From Pasteurellaceae bacterium 15-036681 (GTDB taxonomy: Bacteria; Pseudomonadota; Gammaproteobacteria; Enterobacterales; Pasteurellaceae): 64,000 bases of DNA. The DNA lies in NCBI GenBank assembly GCA_002002485.1, contig MQVI01000002.1, positions 1 to 64,000 on the forward strand. The letters run 5' to 3'. Positions within the stretch are counted from its first letter, which is position 1, and every line of letters starts with the position of its first letter. Shown piece by piece: positions 37,967 through 47,726 of this stretch. The notes under the pieces were generated by a model. That model did no database searches. It saw only the letters and a program-made list of their open reading frames with translations, and was not told the origin of the DNA. The translations under genes and the position numbers were made by a program.

Positions 37967-39019
37967 CTATTCATTATTCAGCAAGAAAATCCCTTTGCTG
38001 AGTAAGTGTACATAATGTTCAGATTGCTGTTCATCATAATCCTCAGGGTTCAGATTGACTAATAGCTCATAACCTTGCCATAAAACCACAATTTCCCAAT
38101 AAGAGCCCATATAAACAGCGTGTTTTACTTCACAACGTTGTTGCTCACTACCTTCTTTTAATAAACGCACACCTTCAGGACGGAGACCGACTAAACAGTT
38201 CCCATTTGGCACTTTAAAACGTTCTGCATTATCCATTTTGAAACAGAAATCACCAATACAGATTTTATCGTTATCACGCTTACCGTTAAGGATAGTTGAT
38301 TCGCCCATAAAGTTCGCAAGGAACAACGAATTAGGCTGAAGATAGAGATTTTTAGCAGTATCTTTTTGCTTAATAATCCCTTTATCCATCACAATCACTT
38401 CATCAGAAACGGCAAATGCTTCACTTTGGTCGTGCGTTACATAGAGAGAGGTAATGTTCAGTCTTTGCTGTAATTCACGAATTTTCTCACGCATTGAACG
38501 GCGTAAGTTTGCATCAAGGTTACTTAATGGTTCATCAAAAAGTAATACTTTAGGTTTTAAGATTAAAGCACGAGCAAGTGCAACACGCTGTTGTTGTCCA
38601 CCAGAAATTTGGTCTACAAAGCGATCTTCGAAACCTGCTAGATCAACTAGCTCTAGTGCTTCTTTTACTCGTTGCTGGCGTTCAGCTTTTGGAACGCCTT
38701 GCATTTTTAATCCATAACCAACATTATCACCAATCGACATGTGTGGGAAGAGAGCATAGGATTGGAATACGATACAGATATCACGTTGCTGAATAGAGTT
38801 ATAAGTCACATCTTCGCCATCAATAAAAATCTGCCCTTCAGTCGGGTTTTCCAATCCTGCTACTAAACGTAGTACCGTTGTTTTTCCACAACCAGAAGGA
38901 CCAAGTAAGGTTACCATTGTTCCTTTTTTGATTGACAGAGTGAGGTTGTCAATAACCGTCGCTTTACCGAAAGATTTAGTTACATTTTTTAATACTAAAA
39001 AGTCGTTTTGTTGTTCCAT
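37967..39019 (-). CDS. afuC: Hexose-phosphate (formerly ferric) ABC ATPase AfuC
   Basis: A 350-residue ATPase with Walker [15 protein letters not shown]-loop QSYALFPHM, signature [15 protein letters not shown] and Walker [13 protein letters not shown], then a C-terminal regulatory domain. Size and gene order match AfuC of Actinobacillus pleuropneumoniae. It powers AfuB, with AfuA as binding protein. The ATG follows AAGGATATAAAA, 20 bp after afuB. Last gene of afuABC. Confidence 0.9.
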   Translation of the reverse strand: MEQQNDFLVLKNVTKSFGKATVIDNLTLSIKKGTMVTLLGPSGCGKTTVLRLVAGLENPTEGQIFIDGEDVTYNSIQQRDICIVFQSYALFPHMSIGDNVGYGLKMQGVPKAERQQRVKEALELVDLAGFEDRFVDQISGGQQQRVALARALILKPKVLLFDEPLSNLDANLRRSMREKIRELQQRLNITSLYVTHDQSEAFAVSDEVIVMDKGIIKQKDTAKNLYLQPNSLFLANFMGESTILNGKRDNDKICIGDFCFKMDNAERFKVPNGNCLVGLRPEGVRLLKEGSEQQRCEVKHAVYMGSYWEIVVLWQGYELLVNLNPEDYDEQQSEHYVHLLSKGIFLLNNE

Positions 39020-39039
39020 TTTTATATCCTTAATTCTTT

Positions 39040-41079
39040 TTAATTCATTTTTTTCGCTTTTGAACGAGCAATGCGAGTATCTCCAACTAGCCAGTCAAAG
39101 AGGAAGATAATAGACATCATTACTACAATTAAAATTGAACCATAAGCTATGGCGACGCCGTATTCACCATCTTCTACTCGATTTAAGATGTAAGAGGTTG
39201 CGACACGAGTATCTGCTGTGACCAAGAACACAATTGCACTCACAGTTGTCATCGCACGCACGAAGCTAGTGACTAAAGCTGAAAGTAATGCTGGTTTTAA
39301 AAGAGGCAATACGATGAAGAAAATTGTTTTGAATGACCCTGCTTTTAAGGAGAGTGATGCTTCATCTAAAGACTTATCTAACTGGCCAAGCCCTGCAATT
39401 GCAGCACGCATACCCACAGGCATATTACGCATTACCATCGACAGGATAATGATCAGGCCTGTCCCTGTTAGGTAAATTGGCTCGCTATTAAATGCCAGGA
39501 TATAAGAAACACCTGCTACTGTACCAGGCACAGCGAAGCAAAGTAAAGTTAAGAATTCAAGTGTTTTTTTCCCTTTGAAGTTACGACGAACAGTCACATA
39601 AGCAATCAATAATCCGAATAGAGCCGTGATTGGTGCAGCACTTGCTGCAAAGAGTACGGTTTGGATAAGTGATGGCCATGCACCATCGTCAAAACCTTGA
39701 CCAAATAAATTGATGTAGTTATCTAGGGTTAAGGTGTAGTTCACACCCCAATTGACTGTAAAGCTACCGTAGAAAATGCTTCCGTATAAAACAAGATTAA
39801 AGGTAACCCAGAATGCCAATGTGCAAATAATTACCCATTTCATACCGCTTGGAAGATCTTGCACGTCTCCACGGTAAGATTTACCTGAAACGGTGACATA
39901 AGAACGGTTACCAATCCACATATATTGAATGACAAAGATAGCAAGAGAGAAGACTAATAAAATTGAGCCTAAAGTACTTGCAGATGCATAGTCTAATTGT
40001 GAACCAGCAATGAAGAAGTAAATTTGAGTTGCAATCACATCAAAGCTACCACCAAGTACGAGTGGTGTACTAAAATCAGCTAGAGACTGAATGACCACGA
40101 CTAGGAATGAGTTCGCTAATGCAGGCTTGAGCAATGGGAAAATAATATGGAAAAAAGCCTGATAGCGGTTAGAGCGTAATGTATAAGCCGCTTCTTCCAC
40201 GGATGGATGAATTGACTTTAGAGCGCCATCTAAAATCATAAATGACATTGGGGTTAGCGCAAGTGTATGGGCAATAACAATACCGGTAAAGCCATATAGC
40301 CAGTTACTGCTAAAACCAAAATATTCCACCAGATACGCAGTAATATAGCCTGAACGCCCAAGCATTAATGTTACCCCTAACCCCACAACAAACGGTGGTG
40401 TCACTATAGGTAAGATAGAGAATATTTTACTGATAAAGGCAGTGCGTCTTGCTATTCTGGTTGTATAGAGTGCAAAAGCAAGACCAAATAGAGTTGATAA
40501 CACCCCAACTGTACCAGCAACACTCAGTGAGTTAGTAATAACGCGTAATACGTAGGGTTGTTGCAAAATCGTGAGCACTTGGCTTGGTACAAATTCGCTA
40601 CCATTGAAAAACATTGAGATAAAAATCGAAATGGTTGGGTAAACGATAAAGAAGAAAATTAGCAAGATAATGCTGATTAATGCGCCAATAATGAATCGAT
40701 CGCCTTGCATCACTTTGAGATTAGCAAGTGCATTAGTTGCAATTGCCATTAATGCGATAATTAGTGGAAAAGTGGCATAACCAAGACTAATTTTAGCCAA
40801 AACAGCTGAGATAAATACAAATAAAAAAATACCTGCAACAGCCCATAATTCCATTTTACTGCGAGTTGTTGATTGGTTGTTATTTGGAATAAGAAAGGCG
40901 AGGAGTGGAGCGAACCACGCCCATGTTAAATTCATACTTGACCAGCCCATTGCTTGTTGGATTTCTTGTGATGTAGAATCGAATAAGCCGTAATCAAGCG
41001 CTTTGACGGGTAGCAAAGCAAAGCTGAGTAATGAGAGTAGCACCCAAAATAGTGGGCGAGAAAAAAACGAGATAGACAT
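39040..41079 (-). CDS. afuB: Fused double permease AfuB
   Basis: A 679-residue inner-membrane protein made of two permease halves, as in AfuB/FbpB-type transporters. Each half ends with an EAA loop: [27 protein letters not shown] near residue 300 and [27 protein letters not shown] near residue 585. About twelve to fourteen helices are predicted, with extra N-terminal helices. One polypeptide thus forms the whole membrane channel for AfuA-delivered substrate. It is separated from afuA by a hairpin. Confidence 0.9.
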   Translation of the reverse strand: MSISFFSRPLFWVLLSLLSFALLPVKALDYGLFDSTSQEIQQAMGWSSMNLTWAWFAPLLAFLIPNNNQSTTRSKMELWAVAGIFLFVFISAVLAKISLGYATFPLIIALMAIATNALANLKVMQGDRFIIGALISIILLIFFFIVYPTISIFISMFFNGSEFVPSQVLTILQQPYVLRVITNSLSVAGTVGVLSTLFGLAFALYTTRIARRTAFISKIFSILPIVTPPFVVGLGVTLMLGRSGYITAYLVEYFGFSSNWLYGFTGIVIAHTLALTPMSFMILDGALKSIHPSVEEAAYTLRSNRYQAFFHIIFPLLKPALANSFLVVVIQSLADFSTPLVLGGSFDVIATQIYFFIAGSQLDYASASTLGSILLVFSLAIFVIQYMWIGNRSYVTVSGKSYRGDVQDLPSGMKWVIICTLAFWVTFNLVLYGSIFYGSFTVNWGVNYTLTLDNYINLFGQGFDDGAWPSLIQTVLFAASAAPITALFGLLIAYVTVRRNFKGKKTLEFLTLLCFAVPGTVAGVSYILAFNSEPIYLTGTGLIIILSMVMRNMPVGMRAAIAGLGQLDKSLDEASLSLKAGSFKTIFFIVLPLLKPALLSALVTSFVRAMTTVSAIVFLVTADTRVATSYILNRVEDGEYGVAIAYGSILIVVMMSIIFLFDWLVGDTRIARSKAKKMN

Positions 41080-41133
41080 GAGACCTCACAAAAATCATTT
41101 TTGTACAACAGGTACTTGAATTACTAATAATAT

Positions 41134-41157
41134 ATTCCCCCACATTAAGTGGGGGAA
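41134..41157 (-). terminator. Attenuating hairpin between afuA and afuB
   Basis: ATTCCCCCAC/GTGGGGGAAT forms a ten-base stem with loop ATTA, about 20 bases after the afuA stop on the minus strand. A short AT-rich tract follows. It probably lets the binding protein be made in excess of the permease. Confidence 0.65.
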
Positions 41158-41175
41158 TCGGAAAGCAAGATAAGA

Positions 41176-42210
41176 TTATTTTGCTAATTTAACTTCATTA
41201 ACCCATTTATCAATTAAACGTTTACGTTCTTCTGAAGAACCATATTTTTCAAAATCATAATCGATTAAGGTTAGTTTTTTCGGATCTAATGAGTAAGGTG
41301 AAGATTCCGCTGTAGTATTTGTTAATACTTGGAAAGATTCCCCTTTCTGCCATGAGAGTTCCTGAGCTTCTTTTGACAATGCCCAATCCACAAATAATTT
41401 TGCATTATCTAAGTTACGTGCACCTTTTAAGATACTTACGCCACCGAGTTCATAGCCAGTACCTTCGCTTGGTACGACCATTTCAAGGTTTGCACCATTT
41501 TTCTTCTCGACAGAATAATCGTGTAAGAAGCCGATACCGATAGCAGTTTCACCACGTGCTGTGTTACGTGATGGTGTAATACCTGATTTGGTATATTGTG
41601 AAATATTTTTATGTAGTTTTCTGAAGTAGTCAAAGGCTTTTTCTTCACCCCATAATTGTACAAATGTTGCAATAGCGGTATAAGCTGTACCTGAACTTTG
41701 TGGATCGGCGATTTGGATTTCGTTTGCTAGACGAGGATCAAGCAAGTCTTCCCATGATGTAGGCACTTTTTCGATACCTAATTTATGAAGACGATCTAAA
41801 TTTACACCAAAGCCCAAAATACCCATATAAACAGCAGAAGAGTAGTTACCTTTTACTTTTGCTGGGTCACGGAATTTTTCAATAATTTGCGGCAAGTTTG
41901 GAGATTGGTAAGGTTGTAATAATCCCATTTCACCTGCTTGAGATTGTGGATCTAATGTACCACCATACCACACATCCGCTTGAGGATTGCTTTTCTCGGC
42001 ATCAACTTTAGCTAATGTGCTACCTGAACCATTACGAATAAAAGAGACTTTAACATCGTGTTTTTCACCAAATGCTTTAGTTTCTTGTTCGCACATTAAA
42101 TTCGTTGCACTACAGTAAACGACTAAACGTCCTGCTGCTTGAGCTTGTGTTGCAATAGCAGAACCTAATAATAGTGTAGAAAGAGCAATAGAGAGAGGTT
42201 TAAGTTTCAT
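41176..42210 (-). CDS. afuA: Periplasmic hexose-phosphate-binding protein AfuA
   Basis: A 344-residue periplasmic protein with a cleavable signal (MKLKPLSIALSTLLLGSAIATQAQA), closely resembling AfuA of A. pleuropneumoniae in its landmarks: VVYCSATNLMCEQE, ADVWYGGTLDPQSQAGEMGLL, IADPQSSGTAYTAIATFVQLWG and TGYELGGVSILKGARN. AfuA was first called a ferric-binding protein, but published work showed binding of glucose-, fructose- and sedoheptulose-phosphates. The upstream frame to 42303 is not part of the protein; the ATG at 42210 has AAGGAT. The promoter has a CRP site at the class II position, which suits a sugar-phosphate role. Confidence 0.92.
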   Translation of the reverse strand: MKLKPLSIALSTLLLGSAIATQAQAAGRLVVYCSATNLMCEQETKAFGEKHDVKVSFIRNGSGSTLAKVDAEKSNPQADVWYGGTLDPQSQAGEMGLLQPYQSPNLPQIIEKFRDPAKVKGNYSSAVYMGILGFGVNLDRLHKLGIEKVPTSWEDLLDPRLANEIQIADPQSSGTAYTAIATFVQLWGEEKAFDYFRKLHKNISQYTKSGITPSRNTARGETAIGIGFLHDYSVEKKNGANLEMVVPSEGTGYELGGVSILKGARNLDNAKLFVDWALSKEAQELSWQKGESFQVLTNTTAESSPYSLDPKKLTLIDYDFEKYGSSEERKRLIDKWVNEVKLAK

Positions 42211-42243
42211 AGCATAATCCTTATTGTGATGATGTTTGATGAT

Positions 42244-42286
42244 ACTATAACGGAAATTGCGAAGATAATCTGTGAGGTTGTTCACA
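42244..42286 (-). promoter_or_regulatory. Class II CRP promoter of afuABC
   Basis: TGTGAGGTTGTTCACA at 42271-42286 has both CRP half-sites perfect. On the minus strand TATAGT lies at 42249-42244. With its first base as -12, the CRP centre is at exactly -41.5. The inferred start is about 27 bases before the afuA ATG. No convincing Fur box was seen. Confidence 0.8.
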
Positions 42287-42395
42287 GAAAGGTAATTTAC
42301 CATAATACCAAAAGGCTAATTATCAATAATTTCTTGTATTTCCTCTTGGTTTTCGTTACATTCCTACGCACCTTTCTTTGTAAAATCAGATTCCG

Positions 42396-43547
42396 ATGTT
42401 TAAATTTTCTCCTTTTCAGTGGTCATCCTTTAACTTTTTTGGTTTTTACTGCGCTTACGGCGTATTTTTGCCCTTTTTTCCTATATGGTTAAAGCATCAT
42501 GGCTATGATACCGATGTTATTGGTACTTTTGTGGCATTAGGCTATCTTTTTCGTTTTAGTGGGGCAATGTTTTTTTCTAAGCGTGTCTCACACCCGAATC
42601 AGTTAATTAATTTAAACCGCTTTTTGACGTGGGCAACAGTGGTGATCTTATTGGTTATGGCATGGGCAGTTGATTCCATTTGGTTGCTCTTACCTGTGCT
42701 GATGCTATTTCATATTTTCAACGGCGGAGCCATGCCGATTGGAGACACGATAGCTTCGACTTGGCAGCAGCAGATTGGGTTGGACTATGGTCGCACTCGC
42801 CTTTTTGGTTCCTTAGCATTCGTGATTGGAGTGATCTCAACAGGCTATATCGTGGACTGGTTTGGTGAAAGCGTCATCATTGGTATTTTAATGGGGTGGG
42901 TGGTCTTCTTAGGTTTGGGGCTGATGGTTAATCCAACACGTTATTTTGATGAAAAAGCGAAGAATAAATCTCAGGATGATTTGAGCTATGGGCAATTATT
43001 AAAGAACTCAACCACATTGAGAATGCTGATTGTTGCATCATTGATTCAAGCGTCACATGCTGCTTATTACGCATATAGTACCATTTATTGGACGGAGCAA
43101 GGTATATCTACTCAAAATGTAAGTCTATTATGGGGACTTGCTGTGAGTGCAGAAATTTGCTTTTTCTTTTTCTCAAATCGCCTATTCAAAGCGTGGAAAA
43201 TTAGTCATTTAGTTATACTTTCGGTTATCGCTTGTGTAGTGCGTTGGGCACTATTAGCAACAGCAACAAACGCTATTGCATTAGGTTTTATTCAAATATT
43301 GCATGCTTTAACTTATGGTGTTGGACACTATGCAATGATTCGTTATATTGCCATGCAGCCTACAGAGCAGATGCCAAAATTACAAGCGCTTTACTTCGGT
43401 AGTTCAAACTGTGCTCTGATGGCTTTATTTACTTTTGTCGCAGGCTTTAGCTATCAGACTTCACCAGCACTTAGTTTTGGCTTGATGATGGTATTTGTCA
43501 TTCCAGCGTTTTTGATAATCCCCAAGAAATTTGAGGTAAAATTATAA
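42396..43547 (+). CDS. HcaT/YcaD-like MFS transporter
   Basis: A 383-residue, 12-helix major facilitator. The N-terminus (WSSFNFFGFYCAYGVFLPFFPIWLKHHGYDTDVIGTF) and LFGSLAFVIGVISTGYIVDWFG match the HcaT family named after the E. coli phenylpropionate carrier, a nucleoside/galactoside-symporter-like branch. The name is by family; no hca catabolic genes are nearby and the substrate is unknown. It is divergent from afuA and ends at a terminator. Confidence 0.78.
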   Translation: MFKFSPFQWSSFNFFGFYCAYGVFLPFFPIWLKHHGYDTDVIGTFVALGYLFRFSGAMFFSKRVSHPNQLINLNRFLTWATVVILLVMAWAVDSIWLLLPVLMLFHIFNGGAMPIGDTIASTWQQQIGLDYGRTRLFGSLAFVIGVISTGYIVDWFGESVIIGILMGWVVFLGLGLMVNPTRYFDEKAKNKSQDDLSYGQLLKNSTTLRMLIVASLIQASHAAYYAYSTIYWTEQGISTQNVSLLWGLAVSAEICFFFFSNRLFKAWKISHLVILSVIACVVRWALLATATNAIALGFIQILHALTYGVGHYAMIRYIAMQPTEQMPKLQALYFGSSNCALMALFTFVAGFSYQTSPALSFGLMMVFVIPAFLIIPKKFEVKL

Positions 43548-43556
43548 AATACGCAT

Positions 43557-43594
43557 AAGCTTGGTGAGTTTAGTTCTTACCAAGCTTTTTTATT
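43557..43594 (+). terminator. Terminator after the HcaT-like gene
   Basis: AAGCTTGGT/ACCAAGCTT form a nine-base stem with a 13-base loop, followed by TTTTTATT. It lies ten bases after the stop codon. Confidence 0.85.
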
Positions 43595-43705
43595 GGTAAT
43601 AAAATCGTGCAAAGTCACCGCTTGCGGCATTTTTCCTTTGTAATTTCCTTCATTTTTGACTAAACTTCTCTGGTTATTTTCATTCATTTTTTAAAGGTTA
43701 AACAA

Positions 43706-44245
43706 ATGAACCAACTTGATTTAATCAAATCATCTATTAAATCTATTCCTAATTACCCGAAAGAGGGAATTATTTTCCGTGATATCACTTCATTATTAGA
43801 AGTGCCAGCTGCATTCCAAGCAACAGTGGATGCAATTGTGGCAGAATTTAAAGATAAGGGTATCACTAAAATTGTGGGCACTGAATCACGCGGTTTTATT
43901 TTTGGTGCGCCAGTGGCGTTAGCGTTAGGTGTTCCATTTGTGCTTGTACGTAAGCCGAAAAAATTACCTCGTGAAACGATTTCTCAATCTTACTCATTAG
44001 AGTATGGTGAAGATACTTTAGAAATGCATATTGATAGCATTAAAGAAGGTGATAACGTATTAATTACCGATGATTTACTTGCAACGGGTGGTACAGTTGA
44101 TGCTACAGTGAAACTTATCCGTCGTTTAGGTGGTAAAGTTGAAAATGCTGCTTTCGTGATCTGGTTACCTGATCTTGGTGGTGCAGAACGTCTTGAGAAA
44201 GAAGGCGTGAAATCATTCACTTTAGTCAGCTTTGAAGGCCACTAA
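43706..44245 (+). CDS. apt: Adenine phosphoribosyltransferase
   Basis: A 179-residue purine-salvage enzyme that makes AMP from adenine and PRPP. The PRPP-binding loop is [16 protein letters not shown] near residue 115, with [22 protein letters not shown] and [19 protein letters not shown] in between, all typical of APT. The ATG follows AAAGGTTAAACAA. dnaX follows on the same strand with a 57-bp gap, the apt-dnaX order known from related genomes. Confidence 0.97.
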   Translation: MNQLDLIKSSIKSIPNYPKEGIIFRDITSLLEVPAAFQATVDAIVAEFKDKGITKIVGTESRGFIFGAPVALALGVPFVLVRKPKKLPRETISQSYSLEYGEDTLEMHIDSIKEGDNVLITDDLLATGGTVDATVKLIRRLGGKVENAAFVIWLPDLGGAERLEKEGVKSFTLVSFEGH

Positions 44246-44261
44246 TCTCCCATTTATTCAT

Positions 44262-44280
44262 TCGCGCTCTTAGGGCGCGA
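44262..44280 (+). terminator. Short hairpin between apt and dnaX
   Basis: TCGCGC/GCGCGA form a six-base GC stem with loop TCTTAGG, followed by ATATTTTATA. With only 22 bases to dnaX, it may act as a leaky terminator or a leader hairpin rather than a full stop. Confidence 0.4.
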
Positions 44281-44302
44281 ATATTTTATAGAGGTTTATC
44301 CA

Positions 44303-46417
44303 TTGTCATATCAAGTTCTTGCTCGTAAATGGCGACCACAACGTTTTAGCGAGGTGGTTGGACAGCAACATGTGTTATCTGCGCTCGAAAATGGTCTACG
44401 TGAAGGTAGATTACATCATGCTTATCTGTTTTCGGGTACGCGTGGCGTGGGCAAAACATCTATTGCGCGTTTATTTGCAAAGGGCTTGAATTGTGAAACG
44501 GGGATCACATCAACACCCTGTGGTGAATGCGCAAATTGTAAAGCGATTGAAGAAGGACGCTTTATCGATCTAATTGAGATCGATGCAGCCTCTCGCACTA
44601 AAGTGGAAGATACCCGCGAACTGTTAGACAATGTGCAATATAAGCCCACGGTTGGACGCTTTAAGGTTTACCTTATCGATGAAGTGCATATGCTGTCACG
44701 CCACAGTTTTAATGCGCTACTTAAAACCCTTGAAGAGCCACCAGAATACGTTAAGTTTTTATTAGCGACGACCGATCCTCAAAAACTGCCTATCACGATT
44801 TTATCGCGTTGTATGCAATTTCATTTGCGTGCGCTCGATCAAAGCCAAATCCGCGATCATCTTGAATTTATTTTAAAGCAAGAGCAGATCCCTTATGAAA
44901 TCAATGCATTAGAAAAGTTAGCCAAAGCGGCACAAGGCAGTATCCGTGACTCATTAAGTTTAACCGATCAAGCTATTGCAGTAAGCAATGCTAATGTCAC
45001 ACTGCCTATTGCCAGCCAAATGCTTGGTTTAATTGATGATCATCAACCATTAGAGTTAGTGCAAGCTATTGCATTAGCTGATGGTGAAAAAGCGATTAAA
45101 GTGATTCAATCGGTGGCAGAAAAAGGTGTCGATTGGCAACAATTATTGAGTGATGTGGCGGAAACCTTGCATCAAATTGCTATGGTTCAGCTTTTGCCAC
45201 ATTCTCATCAAGAAGAAACACCGTTACATTATCTCGCGCGTCAATTACCGCCAGAGGATGTGCAGTTTTTCTATCAACTTATTTTAGCGGGCAAAAAAGA
45301 GTTAATGTATGCACCTGAGCCACGTATTGGTGTTGAAATGACGATTTTGCGCGCCCTTGCGTTTCATCCTAAAAATGCGGACAAAATTGTAACGCCTGCT
45401 GCTATGCAACAGCAATCTCAGCCACAGCCCGCACAACCAAGTGCAACTCAGCAGGGCATTGCTCAGTTACGTGAACGCTTAACCCAAAATCAAGCTAAAT
45501 CAGCATCCATTGCTACAAGTGCTACTACTCAACAGGTGGTTACTGCGCAAGCGGTGAGTTCCGAGCCTAAAATTGCAAATCAATCAGCGGTTGCTGAGCC
45601 TCAATTTACGCCACCTTCACCACCGCCAATGCCCTCAGTGACGGCTGAAGTGGCAACTAGCAGTGGCATGAGTGCTGCAATGCTTGCCATGAGTGCTCGT
45701 AAGGGCTTGAAAGATAAACAAGCAACTCAGGACGAAAAAAAAAAATCTGAGCTAGCGTTACCAAAAATCAATGCAACCTCGCGGTCTAGTAAAAAAGAGA
45801 CGGTGTTGGATCGCTTTGCTAGCCTTGCTGATCGTTCAATCAGCAATGAGGTTCAGCAACAAACAACAACTGCAACGAATCAAGCGGCAGCACAAGCCGA
45901 TGATGAAGATTATCGCTGGACTTGGCTTGATCCAGAACTTGAAAAAGAGAGCGAAGTTGCAAAACCTTCCGATATTAAACAAGCCATTCTGCAAGAAAGA
46001 ACACCAGATATTGTTAGAAAAACCATTGAGCTTGCAAATCAACAAGATGAATGGAGTATGCTGATTAGTACATTGCGTCTTGGTGGCTTAACTCGTCAGT
46101 TAGCATTAAATAGTTATCTTCTTGACAAAAAAGAGAATGAACTGCATCTTGAACTAAGACAGGGATTCGCACATTTTGATAATGAATCGTCTCGCCAAGC
46201 ATTGCAAACAGCATTAGCTGAAAAAGCCTTGAGCTATACCTTATCGCAAGGGAATAGTGAGCAACATAAAACGCCATTGGAATTACGTCGAGACGTATAT
46301 GAACAGCTCACCCAATCTGCTAAACAAGCGCTGTTAGCTGATGAGAAACTTAAATTACTGCGCAATGCCTTTGATGCACAATTAGATGAATCCACAATCC
46401 GAGCGGTAGCCGAATAA
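44303..46417 (+). CDS. dnaX: DNA polymerase III tau subunit (with gamma by slippage)
   Basis: A 704-residue clamp-loader subunit. Domain I has Walker A GTRGVGKTSIARLF, the zinc cysteines around CETGITSTPCGECANCKAI, Walker B LIDEVHMLS, and the SRC arginine-finger motif (LSRCMQFHL). Domains II and III follow, then a proline/glutamine-rich linker and C-terminal domains binding DnaB and polymerase. The start codon is TTG (SYQVLARKWRP) after GAGG. An 11-base A-run at 45735-45745 would yield a gamma form of about 482 residues when the frame slips. Its stop overlaps the next gene's ATG. Confidence 0.95.
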   Translation: MSYQVLARKWRPQRFSEVVGQQHVLSALENGLREGRLHHAYLFSGTRGVGKTSIARLFAKGLNCETGITSTPCGECANCKAIEEGRFIDLIEIDAASRTKVEDTRELLDNVQYKPTVGRFKVYLIDEVHMLSRHSFNALLKTLEEPPEYVKFLLATTDPQKLPITILSRCMQFHLRALDQSQIRDHLEFILKQEQIPYEINALEKLAKAAQGSIRDSLSLTDQAIAVSNANVTLPIASQMLGLIDDHQPLELVQAIALADGEKAIKVIQSVAEKGVDWQQLLSDVAETLHQIAMVQLLPHSHQEETPLHYLARQLPPEDVQFFYQLILAGKKELMYAPEPRIGVEMTILRALAFHPKNADKIVTPAAMQQQSQPQPAQPSATQQGIAQLRERLTQNQAKSASIATSATTQQVVTAQAVSSEPKIANQSAVAEPQFTPPSPPPMPSVTAEVATSSGMSAAMLAMSARKGLKDKQATQDEKKKSELALPKINATSRSSKKETVLDRFASLADRSISNEVQQQTTTATNQAAAQADDEDYRWTWLDPELEKESEVAKPSDIKQAILQERTPDIVRKTIELANQQDEWSMLISTLRLGGLTRQLALNSYLLDKKENELHLELRQGFAHFDNESSRQALQTALAEKALSYTLSQGNSEQHKTPLELRRDVYEQLTQSAKQALLADEKLKLLRNAFDAQLDESTIRAVAE
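45735..45750 (+). promoter_or_regulatory. dnaX slippage site (A11) and gamma stop codons
   Basis: Eleven A residues span codons 478-481 (GAA AAA AAA AAA). A -1 shift reads ATC and then a TGA at 45748-45750. A +1 shift reads CTG, AGC and then TAG at 45753. Either slip therefore ends the protein within three codons, giving a gamma-sized product. An AGGA stands just upstream, as in the Shine-Dalgarno-like stimulator of E. coli dnaX. Both ribosomal and polymerase slippage are possible. Confidence 0.75.
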
Positions 46418-47313
46418 TGAATGCACTAGAAATAAAAAATTTAGTTAAACAGTATCCCACTGGAGTACAAGCGGTTAAAGGGATCGATCTTGTTGTTGAA
46501 CAAGGCGATTTCTATGCATTGCTTGGGCACAATGGTGCAGGTAAATCGACCACCATCGGTATTATTAGCTCATTAGTGAATAAAACCAGTGGTGAAGTTA
46601 AGGTCTTTGGTTATGATCTCGATAAGCAAAAGATTCAATTAAAACAACAAATTGGTTTAGTACCACAAGAATTTAACTTTAACCAGTTTGAAAAAGTGAT
46701 TGATGTATTGCTCAATCAAGCCGGTTTTTATGGTGTAACACGTAAAGACGCACAAGAACGCGCAGAACTTTGGCTGAAGAAACTCGATTTGTGGGAAAAG
46801 CGAGATCATTTTACCCGCGAACTATCGGGCGGGATGAAGCGCCGAGTGATGATTGCTCGCGCGTTAATGCATAATCCAAAATTGCTGATTCTAGATGAAC
46901 CAACTGCTGGGGTAGATATTGAGCTGCGTCGTAGTATGTGGGAATTTTTACGCGAGCTGAATCAGCAAGGCACCACTATTATCCTGACAACGCATTATCT
47001 TGAAGAGGCAGAGACTCTGTGTCGTCATATTGGTATCATTCAGCACGGCCAGCTGATCGAAAATACCACGATGAAGAGTCTACTGGCGAAACTTGAAACT
47101 GAAACCTTTTTGCTAGATTTAAGTGAAAACAAACCGCTTGTTATTGAAGGTTATCCACTAAAATGGATTGATGAAACCACGGTAGAAGTGGAAGTAAAAC
47201 GTAAACAAGGACTAAATAACTTGTTTAAGCAATTCTCAGAACAAAATGTGGAAGTGCTTAGTATGCGAAATAAGTCGAATCGACTTGAAGAGCTATTCCT
47301 AAGCTTAAAGTAG
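46417..47313 (+). CDS. ABC-2 type exporter ATPase (YadG-like)
   Basis: A 298-residue ATPase with Walker A GHNGAGKSTTIGI, signature LSGGMKRRVMIARAL and Walker B LLILDEPTAGVDIELRRSMW. It resembles E. coli YadG, whose partner YadH is an ABC-2 permease of unknown substrate. The ATG overlaps the dnaX stop (TAATG). Its permease gene follows only after a 442-bp insert carrying a four-helix-bundle gene, and the insert begins at the last base of this gene's TAG stop. Confidence 0.88.
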   Translation: MNALEIKNLVKQYPTGVQAVKGIDLVVEQGDFYALLGHNGAGKSTTIGIISSLVNKTSGEVKVFGYDLDKQKIQLKQQIGLVPQEFNFNQFEKVIDVLLNQAGFYGVTRKDAQERAELWLKKLDLWEKRDHFTRELSGGMKRRVMIARALMHNPKLLILDEPTAGVDIELRRSMWEFLRELNQQGTTIILTTHYLEEAETLCRHIGIIQHGQLIENTTMKSLLAKLETETFLLDLSENKPLVIEGYPLKWIDETTVEVEVKRKQGLNNLFKQFSEQNVEVLSMRNKSNRLEELFLSLK

Positions 47314-47340
47314 TGGATAACGGAGAATGGACAGTGGAGA
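47313..47340 (+). repeat. Left heptamer end of the four-helix-bundle element
   Basis: Four consecutive 7-mers, GTGGATA, ACGGAGA, ATGGACA and GTGGAGA, begin at the third base of the ATPase TAG stop. They follow the pattern RYGGANA (equivalently ANARYGG in another register). The same family builds the array between ruvA and ruvB. Aligning the two loci leaves a gap of exactly seven bases. Confidence 0.8.
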
Positions 47341-47705
47341 GTAAAGGCATTCTATCGGAGAAATCTTTTCTGTTTGCATTAAGAATTATCAAAATGGCAA
47401 AATATTTACAATCAAATAAAAAAGAGTATATATTGAGTCAGCAAGTTTTAAGAAGCGGTACTGCTATAGGTGCTTTGGTTAGAGAAGCTGTTCATGCAGA
47501 AAGTAAATCAGATTTTATCCATAAAATGAGCATTGCTTTAAAAGAAGCGAATGAAACAGAATATTGGATTGAATTACTTCACCAATCAGAATATATTTCA
47601 AAAGATAGTTATATTTCAATTCAACCTGATATTAATGAACTGATAAAGTTATTAATATCTACAGTTAAAACAGCAAAAAGAAATAATCAGAAGGAGAATA
47701 AGTGA
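47313..47705 (+). CDS. Four-helix-bundle protein (S23/IVP-like)
   Basis: A protein of up to 130 residues with the pattern of the S23 ribosomal/23S rRNA intervening-sequence protein family (four helix bundle): KSFLFALRIIKMAKYL, SQQVLRSGTAIGALVREAVHAESKSDFIHKMSIALKEANETEYWIELL, and a C-terminal helix. Relatives are encoded in 23S rRNA insertions and share the fold of the retroelement accessory protein Avd; the molecular role is unknown. The start may be GTG at 47313, which translates the heptamers (MDNGEWTVES), or GTG at 47334, better placed after GGAGAA. Its stop overlaps a GTG that opens the permease frame (GTGA). Confidence 0.85.
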   Translation: MDNGEWTVESKGILSEKSFLFALRIIKMAKYLQSNKKEYILSQQVLRSGTAIGALVREAVHAESKSDFIHKMSIALKEANETEYWIELLHQSEYISKDSYISIQPDINELIKLLISTVKTAKRNNQKENK

Positions 47706-47726
47706 CCGTTTGGATATTGGCTCTGT

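Noticed and set aside
42304-42340. Fur box near afuA (AATTATCAATAATTT)
   Set aside because: It matches the Fur pattern poorly and lies upstream of the CRP site, outside the usual repressor position.
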